Assembly (NCBI GenBank): GCA_903839965.1
Contig: CAIMEK010000804.1
Location: 1 to 17,696, forward strand
DNA length: 17,696 bases
Direction: 5' to 3'
DNA from: an uncultured Acetobacteraceae bacterium
GTDB taxonomy: Bacteria; Pseudomonadota; Alphaproteobacteria; Acetobacterales; Acetobacteraceae
The notes below the pieces were generated by a model. The model was not told where the DNA came from and did not search any database. It saw only the letters and a list, made by a program, of their open reading frames with translations. The translations under genes and the position numbers were made by a program. Every line of letters begins with the position of its first letter. Position 1 is the first letter of the stretch. This document shows, piece by piece, positions 1-8,848 of this stretch.

Positions 1-330
1 AAGATCCGCCTTGCTCGCGCCGGCGCCAAGAAGCGTCCCTACTACCACATCGTGATCGCCGACAGCCGCAGCCCGCGTGACGGCCGCTTCATCGAGCGCG
101 TCGGCAGCTACAACCCGATGCTGCCGATCGAGCACGCCGACCGCATCCGCCTGCAGAACGAGCGCATCACCCACTGGCTCAGCCAGGGCGCGCTTGCGAC
201 CGACCGCGTCGCCCGCTTCCTGGGCAATGCCGGGCTGTCGCCGATGCCGCCGTTCCGCGAGCAGCCCAAGCAGTCCATGCCGAAGAAGAAGGCGCAGGAG
301 CGCGCCAAGGCCGCCGAGGTCGCGAGCTGA
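1..330 (+). CDS. rpsP: 30S ribosomal protein S16 (5' end missing)
   Basis: S16 is a small-subunit ribosomal protein that binds 16S rRNA and helps assemble the 30S particle. Reading frame 1 is open from the first base and begins KIRLARAGAKKRPYYHIVIA, the near-N-terminal signature of S16. Only the initiator and perhaps two residues lie outside the window. The DGRFIERVGSYNP segment is also typical. After the conserved core (about 80 residues) there is a charged Lys/Ala-rich tail, common in alphaproteobacterial S16. It is followed after 10 bp by rimM, then trmD and rplS, the widespread rpsP-rimM-trmD-rplS ribosomal operon. Its promoter and ribosome binding site are upstream of the window and cannot be judged. 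Confidence 0.97.
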   Translation, partial: KIRLARAGAKKRPYYHIVIADSRSPRDGRFIERVGSYNPMLPIEHADRIRLQNERITHWLSQGALATDRVARFLGNAGLSPMPPFREQPKQSMPKKKAQERAKAAEVAS

Positions 331-340
331 CCGGGCACCC

Positions 341-865
341 GTGCAGGACCGTCGCATCCTGATGGGCGTCATCGGCAGGCCGCATGGCGTGCGGGGGCTG
401 GTGCGCGTGCACAGCTACACCGCCGATCCGGCCGACCTGCCGGCCTATGGCCCGTTCGACGACGGCACCGGCCGCCGTTTCGCGGTGCGCTGGCGCGGCG
501 ATGGCATCGCCGAGCTGGCGGAAATCGTCGAGGGCCGCCCGGTGCCGGTGACCGACCGCGCCCGGGTCGAAAAGCTCATCAACCTGCCGCTCTATGCCGA
601 CCGCGCGCGCCTGCCGGCGGCCGACGAGGAGGAATTCTACCTCGTCGACCTGGTAGGGCTGGAGGCCGTCGATGGCGCGGGCGCCTCGATCGGGCGGGTG
701 GCGGCGGTGCACGATTACGGCGCCGGGGCCAGCCTCGAGGTCGGCCCGCTGCTGCTGCCGTTCACCCGTGCCTGCGTTCCCGCGGTGGACCTGGCGGCCG
801 GCCGCATCACCGTGGCGCCGCCCGAGGAAGTCCTGGTCCCCGGCCGGGCGGAGGATGCGCCGTGA
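341..865 (+). CDS. rimM: Ribosome maturation factor RimM
   Basis: RimM is a cytoplasmic assembly factor that binds the 30S head region and S19 and promotes late 16S rRNA processing. The 174-residue protein has the family's two parts. The N-terminal RimM barrel opens with ILMGVIGRPHGVRGLVRVHS, and the C-terminal PRC-barrel begins near EFYLVDLVGLEAVDGAG and ends with a PPEEVLVPG-like tail. I chose the GTG at 341. It lies 10 bp after the rpsP stop and gives the usual family length, whereas extending the frame to the ATG at 77 would run through rpsP and add low-complexity sequence. The stop overlaps the trmD start (GTGA), which implies translational coupling. No strong Shine-Dalgarno is visible before the GTG, so re-initiation from rpsP is likely. 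Confidence 0.95.
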   Translation: MQDRRILMGVIGRPHGVRGLVRVHSYTADPADLPAYGPFDDGTGRRFAVRWRGDGIAELAEIVEGRPVPVTDRARVEKLINLPLYADRARLPAADEEEFYLVDLVGLEAVDGAGASIGRVAAVHDYGAGASLEVGPLLLPFTRACVPAVDLAAGRITVAPPEEVLVPGRAEDAP

Positions 866-1593
866 GTTCCCCGTGGCGCGCCACCGTGCTGACGCTGTTC
901 CCGCAGGCCTTCCCCGGCCCGCTCGGACACTCGCTGGCCGGCCGGGCGCTGGAACGCGGCCTGTGGTCGCTGGAGGCGCACGACATCCGTGCCCATGCCA
1001 CCGACCGCCACCGTACCGTCGATGACACGCCGTTCGGCGGCGGCGCCGGCATGGTCATGCGCCCGGACGTGCTGGATGCGGCGCTGGCCGCCGTGTCCGA
1101 CGGCAGGCCCGCCATCTGCCTCACGCCACGCGGCGCCCCGCTCAGCCAGGCCGTGGTTCGCAACCTGGCCGGCGGCGCGGGCGTGGTGCTGCTGTGCGGC
1201 CGCTACGAAGGGGTGGACCAGCGCGTCATCGAGGCGCGCGGATTGGCGGAGGTCAGCATCGGCGACTACGTGCTCTCCGGCGGCGAACTGCCGGCGATGG
1301 TGCTGCTCGACGCCTGCGTGCGCCTGCTGCCGGGCGTGATGGGGGCCGCCGAGAGCGCCGAGGAAGAGAGTTTCACGGCCGGCCTGCTGGAATACCCGCA
1401 CTACACCCGCCCGGCGGAGTGGCAGGGGCGGCGGGTGCCGGAGGTGCTGCTGTCCGGCCACCATGCCGCCATCGCCACCTGGCGGCGGGAAGCTTCCGAA
1501 CGCATTACCCGCGAGCGTCGGCCCGAGCTATGGGCCGCCCGCGGGGCGGACAATTTGGTCGATCCGGTTGCCAGCGTGCCCGGCGCGCCCTAG
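862..1593 (+). CDS. trmD: tRNA (guanine-N1-)-methyltransferase TrmD
   Basis: TrmD uses S-adenosylmethionine to form m1G37 next to the anticodon in tRNAs with a G at position 36, which prevents +1 frameshifting. The 243-residue protein has the SPOUT trefoil-knot signature LLCGRYEGVDQRVIE followed by SIGDYVLSGGELPAM, which together form the SAM pocket. The conserved LDACVRLLPGVMG segment follows and contains the catalytic aspartate (Asp150 here). PFGGGAGMVM nearer the N-terminus is also characteristic. The C-terminal helical domain ends with the HHAAIATWRREAS-type segment that contacts tRNA. Length is normal for the family. The GTG start at 862 overlaps the rimM stop by four bases, so the two are probably translated in a coupled way. 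rplS starts 21 bp downstream. Confidence 0.97.
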   Translation: MSSPWRATVLTLFPQAFPGPLGHSLAGRALERGLWSLEAHDIRAHATDRHRTVDDTPFGGGAGMVMRPDVLDAALAAVSDGRPAICLTPRGAPLSQAVVRNLAGGAGVVLLCGRYEGVDQRVIEARGLAEVSIGDYVLSGGELPAMVLLDACVRLLPGVMGAAESAEEESFTAGLLEYPHYTRPAEWQGRRVPEVLLSGHHAAIATWRREASERITRERRPELWAARGADNLVDPVASVPGAP

Positions 1594-1614
1594 AGACATA
1601 CGAAAGGACAAGCC

Positions 1615-2031
1615 ATGAACATCATCCAGCAGTTCGAGGCGGAGGAGATCGCCCGCCTCACCGCGACCCGCCCCGTGCCCGACTTCCGCCCCGGCGATTC
1701 GCTGCGCGTTTCGGTGAAGGTGGTGGAGGGCGAACGCACGCGCACCCAGGCGTTCGAAGGGGTCTGCATCGCCCGCTCCAACAAGGGGCTGCACTCCAAC
1801 TTCACGGTACGCAAGACCAGCTACGGCGAGGGCGTGGAGCGCGTGTTCGCTCTCTATTCGCCGGTGATCGCCGAAATCCTGGTGGTTCGCCGCGGCGATG
1901 TGCGGCGGGCGAAGCTGTATTATCTGCGCGGCCGCAGCGGCAAGTCGGCGCGCATCGCCGAGCGCGCCCGCGAAGTGTCGGGCGGGGCGGCGGCGGCCGC
2001 CACCACCACGGAGCAGACCCCCGCCGAGTGA
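1615..2031 (+). CDS. rplS: 50S ribosomal protein L19
   Basis: L19 sits at the 30S-50S interface of the large ribosomal subunit. The 138-residue protein begins MNIIQQFEAEEIARL and carries the diagnostic core with FRPGDSLRVSVKVVEGERTR, FEGVCIARSNKGLHSNFTVR and VERVFALYSPVI. The last 25 or so residues are an alanine/threonine-rich acidic tail beyond the conserved fold, as is common in alphaproteobacteria. An AAAGGA Shine-Dalgarno at 1603-1608 lies six bases before the ATG, a stronger signal than those of rimM and trmD. That fits the higher output needed for a ribosomal protein compared with the modification enzymes in the same operon. leuC follows after only 30 bp with no visible terminator, so readthrough into the leucine genes is plausible. 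Confidence 0.97.
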   Translation: MNIIQQFEAEEIARLTATRPVPDFRPGDSLRVSVKVVEGERTRTQAFEGVCIARSNKGLHSNFTVRKTSYGEGVERVFALYSPVIAEILVVRRGDVRRAKLYYLRGRSGKSARIAERAREVSGGAAAAATTTEQTPAE

Positions 2032-2061
2032 AGGCGGACCACGCCGCAGGAGGAACCCCGC

Positions 2062-3474
2062 ATGGCCGAAAGTACCCCCCGCACCCTGTTCGACAAGGTG
2101 TGGGCCAGCCATGTCGTCGAGCGTTTGCCCGACGGCACCTGCGTTCTCTACATCGACCGCCACCTGGTGCATGAAGTGACCAGCCCGCAGGCCTTCGAGG
2201 GCCTGCGCCTTGCCGCTCGCCAGGTCCGCCGGCCCGATGCGACGCTCGCCGTCGCCGACCACAACATCCCCACCTCCGACCGCAGCAAGGGCATCGCGGA
2301 AGAGGAAAGTCGCATCCAGGTCGAGACGCTCGAGCAGAACGTCGCCGCTTTCGGCGTGCCGTACATCCCGGTGCTCGATGCCCGCCAGGGCATCGTCCAT
2401 ATCATCGGCCCCGAGCTTGGCGCCTCGCTGCCGGGCATGACCATCGTCTGCGGCGATTCCCACACCTCCACGCACGGCGCGCTGGGCGCGCTGGCGTTCG
2501 GCATCGGCACCTCCGAGGTCGAGCACGTGCTGGCCACCCAGACGCTGCTGCAGAAGCCCGCCAGGAACATGCTGGTGCAGGTTGACGGCGCGCTGGCGCC
2601 GGGCTGCTCGGCGAAGGATGTCGTGCTGGCCATCATCGGCCGCATCGGCACGGCGGGCGGCACCGGCCACGTCATCGAATTCGCCGGCGCGGCGATCCGC
2701 GCGCTCGACATGGCGGGGCGCATGACGGTGTGCAACATGACGATCGAGGCGGGCGCGCGGGCCGGCATGATCGCGCCGGACGAGGTGACGTTCGACTACG
2801 TGCGCGGGCGTCCCTTCGCCCCGCAGGGCGAGGCGTTCGACCGGGCGGTCGCCTATTGGCAAACCCTGCCGTCCGACCCCGGCGCGCAGTTCGACCGGAC
2901 CGTCACGCTCGACGCCGCCGCGATCGCGCCCATGGTCACCTGGGGCACCAACCCGGAGGCGGTGTTGCCGATCACCGGCTCGGTGCCCAACCCGGACGAC
3001 GAGCCGGACGAGGGAAAGCGCGCGCGGATGCGCCGCATGGTCGAGTACATGGGCCTGGCGGCCGGCCAGAAACTGACCGACCTGAAGGTCGACGTGGTGT
3101 TCGTCGGCTCCTGCACCAACGGGCGCATCGAGGACATCCGCGCGGTGGCGCGGGTGGTGCAAGGCCGTCGCGTGGCGCCGGGGGTGCGCGCGCTGGTGGT
3201 GCCGGGCTCGGGCCTGGTGAAGCTGCAGGCCGAGGCCGAGGGGCTGGACCGCATCGTGCGCGAGGCCGGCTTCGAGTGGCGCGAGCCGGGCTGCTCGATG
3301 TGCCTGGGCATGAACCCCGACCAGTTGACCGCCGGGCAACGCTGCGCCAGCACGTCGAACCGCAATTTCGAGGGCCGCCAGGGTCCGGGCGGGCGCACCC
3401 ACCTGGTCTCGCCCGCCATGGCCGCCGCCGCCGCCGTCACCGGTCATCTCACCGATGTCAGGGAGTTGCTGTGA
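2062..3474 (+). CDS. leuC: 3-isopropylmalate dehydratase large subunit
   Basis: LeuC with LeuD isomerises 2-isopropylmalate to 3-isopropylmalate in leucine synthesis, using a [4Fe-4S] cluster of the aconitase type. The 470-residue protein has the expected three cluster ligands: Cys351 in VFVGSCTNGRIEDIR, and Cys411 and Cys414 in GCSMCLGMNPDQL. It also has the DSHTSTHGALGALAFGIGTSE segment and the N-terminal TLFDKVWASHVV start. A strong AGGAGGA Shine-Dalgarno at 2048-2054 lies seven bases before the ATG. The stop codon overlaps the leuD start by one base (TGATG), so the two subunits are translationally coupled, as expected for a stoichiometric complex. No leader peptide or attenuator is visible between rplS and leuC, and leuA is not in the window. 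Confidence 0.97.
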   Translation: MAESTPRTLFDKVWASHVVERLPDGTCVLYIDRHLVHEVTSPQAFEGLRLAARQVRRPDATLAVADHNIPTSDRSKGIAEEESRIQVETLEQNVAAFGVPYIPVLDARQGIVHIIGPELGASLPGMTIVCGDSHTSTHGALGALAFGIGTSEVEHVLATQTLLQKPARNMLVQVDGALAPGCSAKDVVLAIIGRIGTAGGTGHVIEFAGAAIRALDMAGRMTVCNMTIEAGARAGMIAPDEVTFDYVRGRPFAPQGEAFDRAVAYWQTLPSDPGAQFDRTVTLDAAAIAPMVTWGTNPEAVLPITGSVPNPDDEPDEGKRARMRRMVEYMGLAAGQKLTDLKVDVVFVGSCTNGRIEDIRAVARVVQGRRVAPGVRALVVPGSGLVKLQAEAEGLDRIVREAGFEWREPGCSMCLGMNPDQLTAGQRCASTSNRNFEGRQGPGGRTHLVSPAMAAAAAVTGHLTDVRELL

Positions 3475-4094
3475 TGGACAAGTTCACCATCCTGACGGCG
3501 ATCGCCGCCCCGATGCCGGTGGCGAATGTCGATACCGACAAGATCATCCCGGCGCGGTTCCTCAAGACGATCAAGCGCACCGGGCTTGGCGTGCACCTGT
3601 TCTATACCCTGCGCTACGACGCGCAAGGCAACGAGCGCCCCGAGTTCGTGCTCAACCAGGAGCCGTACCGCCGGGCGGAAATCCTGATCGCGCACGAGAA
3701 TTTCGGCTGCGGTTCGTCGCGCGAGCATGCTCCCTGGGCGTTGCTGGACTTCGGCATCCGCTGCGTGATCGCGCCGGACTTCGCCGATATTTTTCACACC
3801 AACACGTTCAAGAACGGCGTGCTGCCCATTCGCCTGCCGCGCGAGGTCTGCGACCAGCTCATGCAGGATGCGCGCCTGGGCGACAATGCGCGGCTGACCA
3901 TCGATCTCGATCGCCAGGTGGTGGTGCGTCCGAACGGCGAGGAAATCCGCTTCGAGATCGATCCTTTCCGCAAACACCTGCTGCTGAACGGACTGGACGA
4001 TATTGGCCAGACCCTGCAGCACGCCGCCGCCATCGACGGCTACGAAGCCCGCCAGCGCCAGGACAAGTCCTGGCAACCCGACATCACGCTGTAG
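3474..4094 (+). CDS. leuD: 3-isopropylmalate dehydratase small subunit
   Basis: LeuD supplies the swivelling domain of isopropylmalate isomerase and completes the active site with LeuC. The 206-residue protein has the family's VANVDTDKIIPARFLKTIKR stretch and the phosphate/carboxylate-binding loop NFGCGSSREHAPWAL. FADIFHTNTFKNGVLPI follows. The length is normal. The ATG at 3474 shares one base with the leuC stop. The frame stays open upstream to 2730, but that part is a shadow inside leuC and has no family similarity. A perfect 12-bp hairpin follows two bases after the stop, separating leuCD from leuB. Confidence 0.97.
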   Translation: MDKFTILTAIAAPMPVANVDTDKIIPARFLKTIKRTGLGVHLFYTLRYDAQGNERPEFVLNQEPYRRAEILIAHENFGCGSSREHAPWALLDFGIRCVIAPDFADIFHTNTFKNGVLPIRLPREVCDQLMQDARLGDNARLTIDLDRQVVVRPNGEEIRFEIDPFRKHLLLNGLDDIGQTLQHAAAIDGYEARQRQDKSWQPDITL

Positions 4095-4095
4095 T

Positions 4096-4128
4096 CCTGC
4101 TTCCCGCCGGTTTTTTGCGGGAAGCAGG
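4096..4128 (+). other. Perfect 12-bp stem-loop between leuD and leuB
   Basis: CCTGCTTCCCGC (4096-4107) and GCGGGAAGCAGG (4117-4128) are exact inverted repeats around the nine-base loop CGGTTTTTT. A further G-T pair can form at 4095/4129. The run of six T lies in the loop, not after the stem, so it does not match a standard intrinsic terminator on either strand. It could protect the leuCD message from 3' exonucleases, be a processing site, or reduce leuB expression relative to leuCD. The stem is directly visible; the role is inference. Confidence 0.6.
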
Positions 4129-4152
4129 GTTTCCGTCAGGATCGCCATACAC

Positions 4153-5265
<1,113 letters not shown>

Positions 5266-5315
5266 CGACAAAGCCGCGCAGCACGCAAGCCGGCGAGGAA
5301 GGGTACAGCGCAGCG

Positions 5316-6389
5316 ATGCTCGACCAACCGCACGGCAGCGGCACCGTCGCCACGATCGAGCGTGCCATCGTGCTGGGACTCATCGCCTTGCTGCTGCTGG
5401 GCGTCTTCGAAGTGCTGCGGCCGTTCATCACCGCCATCCTGTTCGGCGCCATCGTGGCCGTTGCCGCCTGGCCGGCCCGCGAGGCGTTGGTGAACGCCGG
5501 CCTGCCCCGCGGCGGCGCCGCCGCCCTGCTGCTGGTGTTGGCGATCTGCCTAGTGGCGCTGCCGGCGCTGGTGCTGGCGCCGGGGCTGGCCAACCAGGTG
5601 GAGCATGCCGGCGAGCACCTTGCCGCCGCTTTGGCCACCGTGCCGCCCAGGCCGCCGCGTTGGCTCGCCGGCCTGCCGCTGATCGGCGAGGAGATCGTCG
5701 CCCTGTGGTCCACCGCCGCCAGTGGCGAACTGCATGACCTGGCGGTGGCCCTGGCCCCGTATTCCGAATCGGCGCGCCACGGCCTGGTCGCGGTTGCCGC
5801 CGGCCTCGCCGACAGCCTGCTGCAACTGGTGCTGGCGCTGGCGGTGGCCACCATGTTCTGGATTCATGGCCGCGAACTGGCCCTGCAGTTGCGCGACATT
5901 CTGTTCCGGCTGGGTGGCGAAGCCGCCGCGCAAACCCTGGACACCGCCGGCGGGTCGGTGCGTGGGGTCGCCTACGGCGTCGTCGGCACCGCGGCCCTGC
6001 AGGCCGTGCTGATGACCGCGGCGCTCGCCGCGGCCAACATCAAGGGCGCCGCCGCGCTTGGCTTCATCATCCTGGTGCTGGCGCTCAGCCAGATCGGCTT
6101 GCCGCTGGTCTATGGCATCGTGTTCGGCGCCGCATGGTGGAGCTTCCATATCGGGTCGGTGGGCTGGGCGATTTTCCTGCTCGCCTGTTGCGTGCCGCTC
6201 AGCGCCTTGGACAATGTGGTGCGGCCCTGGCTGATCAGCTTCGGCGTGCCGATGCCGCTGGTGCTGGTCTTCCTCGGGGTGTTCGGGGGATTCCTCTCGT
6301 TCGGCTTCCTGGGCCTGTTCATCGGCCCGATCGTGCTGTCCGTGGCCTTCACGCTGCTGTCCGCCTGGCGCAGCCGGGCAATCCGGTAA
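5316..6389 (+). CDS. AI-2E/PerM-family membrane transporter
   Basis: This is a 357-residue polytopic inner-membrane protein of the AI-2E transporter (PerM/TqsA/YdiK) family. Two close hydrophobic segments occur near residues 12-55 and a third near 65-85. A soluble, Pro/Leu-rich stretch covers roughly residues 88-150. Further helices follow, with the family-typical C-terminal pattern GFIILVLALSQIGLPLVYGI, then LDNVVRPWLIS and FGFLGLFIGPIVL. Members have been linked to autoinducer-2 export, Na+/H+ exchange or other small-solute transport. The sequence does not say which, so I give no symbol. The ATG at 5316 is preceded by GAGGAAGGG about 12 bases upstream. It lies 50 bp after leuB on the same strand and ends in a terminator, so it is probably the last gene of the transcript. 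Confidence 0.88.
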   Translation: MLDQPHGSGTVATIERAIVLGLIALLLLGVFEVLRPFITAILFGAIVAVAAWPAREALVNAGLPRGGAAALLLVLAICLVALPALVLAPGLANQVEHAGEHLAAALATVPPRPPRWLAGLPLIGEEIVALWSTAASGELHDLAVALAPYSESARHGLVAVAAGLADSLLQLVLALAVATMFWIHGRELALQLRDILFRLGGEAAAQTLDTAGGSVRGVAYGVVGTAALQAVLMTAALAAANIKGAAALGFIILVLALSQIGLPLVYGIVFGAAWWSFHIGSVGWAIFLLACCVPLSALDNVVRPWLISFGVPMPLVLVFLGVFGGFLSFGFLGLFIGPIVLSVAFTLLSAWRSRAIR

Positions 6390-6416
6390 CGCCGGTCCGT
6401 ACCGCGGGCGTTTTTT
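6388..6416 (+). terminator. Intrinsic terminator after the AI-2E transporter gene
   Basis: AACGCC (6388-6393) pairs with GGCGTT (6407-6412), with an inner GGT/ACC pairing and a small bulge, and runs directly into six T at 6411-6416. The stem begins inside the TAA stop codon. This is the only clear + strand intrinsic terminator in the first 6.4 kb and probably closes the leu/AI-2E transcript. Confidence 0.7.
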
Positions 6417-6442
6417 CCGCCACCGGCGGCGGTCACGTGTGC

Positions 6443-6448
6443 TATAGC
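6443..6448 (+). promoter_or_regulatory. Possible -10 box upstream of the ABC exporter
   Basis: TATAGC within GTGCTATAGCGCC resembles a sigma-70 -10 element in otherwise GC-rich sequence. It lies just after the upstream terminator, where the exporter gene needs its own promoter. No good -35 hexamer is present 16-18 bp upstream. A start near 6455 would give an untranslated leader of about 105 bases to the TTG at 6562. This is a weak prediction. Confidence 0.3.
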
Positions 6449-6548
6449 GCCCCGCCGCCGCCGGAACCGGGATGGACCCCGATCAGGAGCGGCGTGGCCG
6501 TTGGCGGCCGCTCGCCAGCGGGACCGCGTGTCCCGCCCTATTGAGGCC

Positions 6549-6554
6549 AGGGGA
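6549..6554 (+). promoter_or_regulatory. Shine-Dalgarno deciding a TTG start
   Basis: AGGGGA lies seven bases before the in-frame TTG at 6562. The alternative ATG at 6472 in the same frame lacks such a site, and the residues it would add do not resemble the C39-like domain. This supports TTG as the start of the ABC exporter gene. Confidence 0.6.
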
Positions 6555-6561
6555 CAGGCAG

Positions 6562-8799
6562 TTGAAACAGTCCGACGACCAGACGCAGCAGCAATTCGGT
6601 TCGGCGGGCCGCCAGGCCGGAGACGCCGAGCCGGACGCCGCGCGCATCATGGCCGTGGCCGCCGCCGCGCAATACCACGGCATCCGCCTCGATCCGGATA
6701 CGCTGCATACCGCCCCGGGCGTCGCCCCGGTCACCGCGGAGCTGATGGCATGGGCCGAGGCCGGCGGCCTGCGGGCGAAGGCAGGCAAGTTGAGCTGGCG
6801 CCGGCTCATGAAGCTGCGTTTCGCCGGTCCGGTGGTGTTGCTGCTCGACAATGGCGGTGCCGCGCTGATGATGCGGGCCGACCGGGCGCATAACATCGTC
6901 TGGCTGCGCGACCCGTCGGTGCCGCGCGATCAGGACGGCGTTCCGGTCGACGAGCTTCGCTTGCGCCAGGTCTGGTCCGGCGAGGCATTGCAGCTCCGCC
7001 CGCCCACCAGCGGCCCGCAGGGCGCCCAACTCGGGTTCGGCTTCCTGCTCCGCCTGGTGATGGCGGAACACCAGCTGATGCGCGACGTCATGCTCTCCTC
7101 GCTGGTGCTCAGTTTCCTCGCCATCCTGCCGGCGCTGGCGGTCATGGTCGTGCTCGACAAGGTGTTGAATTACCGCAATGTGGCCACCCTGATCGCGATC
7201 ATCGCCATGCTCGCGTTGGCCGCGGTGTGGGAGACGCTGCTCAACTACGCACGGCGGCGCATGATCAATATCGTGGGTACGCGGGTCGATGCGCGGCTGA
7301 ATACGTTGGTGTTCGCTCGCGTTCTGGGACTGCCGCTCGATTACTTCGAACGGCGGCAGGCCGGTGCGATACTCTACCAGGTCAACCAGATCCAGCTGAT
7401 CCGTGAATTCCTCACCGGCAAGATGCTCACCACAATGCTCGACATGGTGACTGTACTGGTGATGTTGCCGGTGCTGTTCTACCTGGATGCCACCTTGACC
7501 TGGATGGTGGTGGCGCTCGGCGGCGTGTGCGGCACCGTGATCCTGGTGTTCCTCAGGCCGGTGCGGCGCGCCTTCGGGCGCTGGGTGGGCGCCGAGATGA
7601 ACCGCTCCACCGTCATGCTGGAAACGGTGCACGGCATCCGGACCGTGAAGTCGCTGTCCCTGGAGCGCAAGCAGCGGGAGCTTTTCGACGCCGTCACGGC
7701 CGAGTCCAGCGGCGCCAAGGAAAACCTCGGCTACATCTCCAACTGGCCGCAAACCCTCGCCACCATCATCGAGGCGATGATGACGCGCGGCGTGCTGATG
7801 GCCGGCGCCCTGATCGCGTTGATCGAAGGCCGCGGCAACCTGGGCGTGCTGCTGGCCTTCATGATGCTGGGCGGCCGGCTGGCCCAGCCCTTGGCAAACA
7901 TGGCCCGCCTGATCGACGACCTGGAGGAGGTGCGCGGCGCCATCGCGATTGCCTCGGACGTGGTCAACAACCGCCAGGAATCGACGGCGCCGAATGTCGG
8001 CTCCCGCCCCGAGATCAGGGGCGACATTCGCTTCGACAAGGTCGACTACGGCTACCCGGGCACCAACGCCCTGGCGCTCGAAGGCGTGAGCTTCTCCATC
8101 CCCGCCGGCTGCTCGGTGGGGCTGGTCGGGCGATCCGGCTCCGGCAAGTCCACCATCACCCGGCTGCTGCAGGGCTTTGCCAGCGGCTTCGAAGGGGCCA
8201 TCGAAATCGACGGCCACGACATCCGCAGCATCAACCTCGAATATCTGCGCAAGCAGTTCGGCGTGGTGCTGCAGGACAATTTCCTGTTCCGCGGCACCAT
8301 CCGCGAGAACATCATTGCCGGGCGGCCTGGGTTGACGTTGACCGATGCGGTGGCCGCCGCCCGCCTGGCGGGTGCCGAGGAGTTCGTCGAACGCATGCCG
8401 GACGGCTACGAGACCATCGTGGAGGAAGGTTCGCCGAACCTGTCGGGCGGGCAGAAGCAGCGCCTGGCGATTGCGCGCGCGTTGATCCACGACCCCCGGA
8501 TCCTGATTTTCGACGAGGCGACCTCGGCACTGGACCCGGAGAGCGAGGCGGTGGTGAGCGCCAACATCGCCCGCATCGCGCGCGGGCGGAGCATGATCGT
8601 GGTGTCGCACCGGATGTCGTCGCTGACCGAGATGGACCAGATCATCGTGCTGGACCGCGGCCGGGTGATGGACGTGGGCCGGCACCACGAGCTGGTGGAA
8701 CGCTGCCCGGTGTACCGGCAGTTGTGGCTGCAGCAGACCCGCTACATGGAGGCCCAGCGCCCGGCGGCGCCGACGCCGGTGCTGGCGCGCGGCAGCTGA
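6562..8799 (+). CDS. Type I secretion-type ABC exporter with cysteine-less C39-like domain
   Basis: This 745-residue inner-membrane half-transporter resembles the HlyB/PrtD class of type I secretion permease-ATPases. Residues about 20-150 form a C39-like domain with the landmark QYHGI. The segment contains no cysteine at all, so it cannot be a bacteriocin-leader protease and is better read as a substrate-docking C39-like domain. Membrane helices span about 170-450. The ATPase has Walker A GRSGSGKST (from residue 523), signature LSGGQKQRLAIARAL (627), Walker B ILIFDEATSALD (647) and the switch histidine in VVSHR (683). All catalytic motifs are intact. The start is the TTG at 6562. No HlyD-type adaptor, TolC-type outer-membrane protein or recognisable RTX substrate lies in the window, so the cargo is unknown. 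The 49-bp gap to the next gene has its own Shine-Dalgarno. Confidence 0.88.
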   Translation: MKQSDDQTQQQFGSAGRQAGDAEPDAARIMAVAAAAQYHGIRLDPDTLHTAPGVAPVTAELMAWAEAGGLRAKAGKLSWRRLMKLRFAGPVVLLLDNGGAALMMRADRAHNIVWLRDPSVPRDQDGVPVDELRLRQVWSGEALQLRPPTSGPQGAQLGFGFLLRLVMAEHQLMRDVMLSSLVLSFLAILPALAVMVVLDKVLNYRNVATLIAIIAMLALAAVWETLLNYARRRMINIVGTRVDARLNTLVFARVLGLPLDYFERRQAGAILYQVNQIQLIREFLTGKMLTTMLDMVTVLVMLPVLFYLDATLTWMVVALGGVCGTVILVFLRPVRRAFGRWVGAEMNRSTVMLETVHGIRTVKSLSLERKQRELFDAVTAESSGAKENLGYISNWPQTLATIIEAMMTRGVLMAGALIALIEGRGNLGVLLAFMMLGGRLAQPLANMARLIDDLEEVRGAIAIASDVVNNRQESTAPNVGSRPEIRGDIRFDKVDYGYPGTNALALEGVSFSIPAGCSVGLVGRSGSGKSTITRLLQGFASGFEGAIEIDGHDIRSINLEYLRKQFGVVLQDNFLFRGTIRENIIAGRPGLTLTDAVAAARLAGAEEFVERMPDGYETIVEEGSPNLSGGQKQRLAIARALIHDPRILIFDEATSALDPESEAVVSANIARIARGRSMIVVSHRMSSLTEMDQIIVLDRGRVMDVGRHHELVERCPVYRQLWLQQTRYMEAQRPAAPTPVLARGS

Positions 8800-8848
8800 A
8801 CAATCCGCGCCTCGCGGCGGCGCCGCTGGGTCGCAGGGGATTTTTTCG

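Noticed and set aside
77..340. Longer rimM frame starting at 77
   Set aside because: The added part lies in rpsP in another frame and gives a Ser/Ala/Arg-rich shadow translation.
1528..3447. 639-residue open frame on the - strand opposite rplS and leuC
   Set aside because: It is the antisense shadow of strongly recognised genes in high-GC DNA, with His/Arg/Gly-rich low-complexity sequence and no family resemblance.
4003..4152. Longer leuB frame starting at 4003
   Set aside because: It runs inside leuD and across the hairpin; the ATG at 4153 gives the canonical LeuB N-terminus.
6472..6561. ATG at 6472 as start of the ABC exporter
   Set aside because: The extra 30 residues are Arg/Pro-rich and not domain-like, whereas the TTG at 6562 has AGGGGA seven bases upstream. 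The ATG remains possible.
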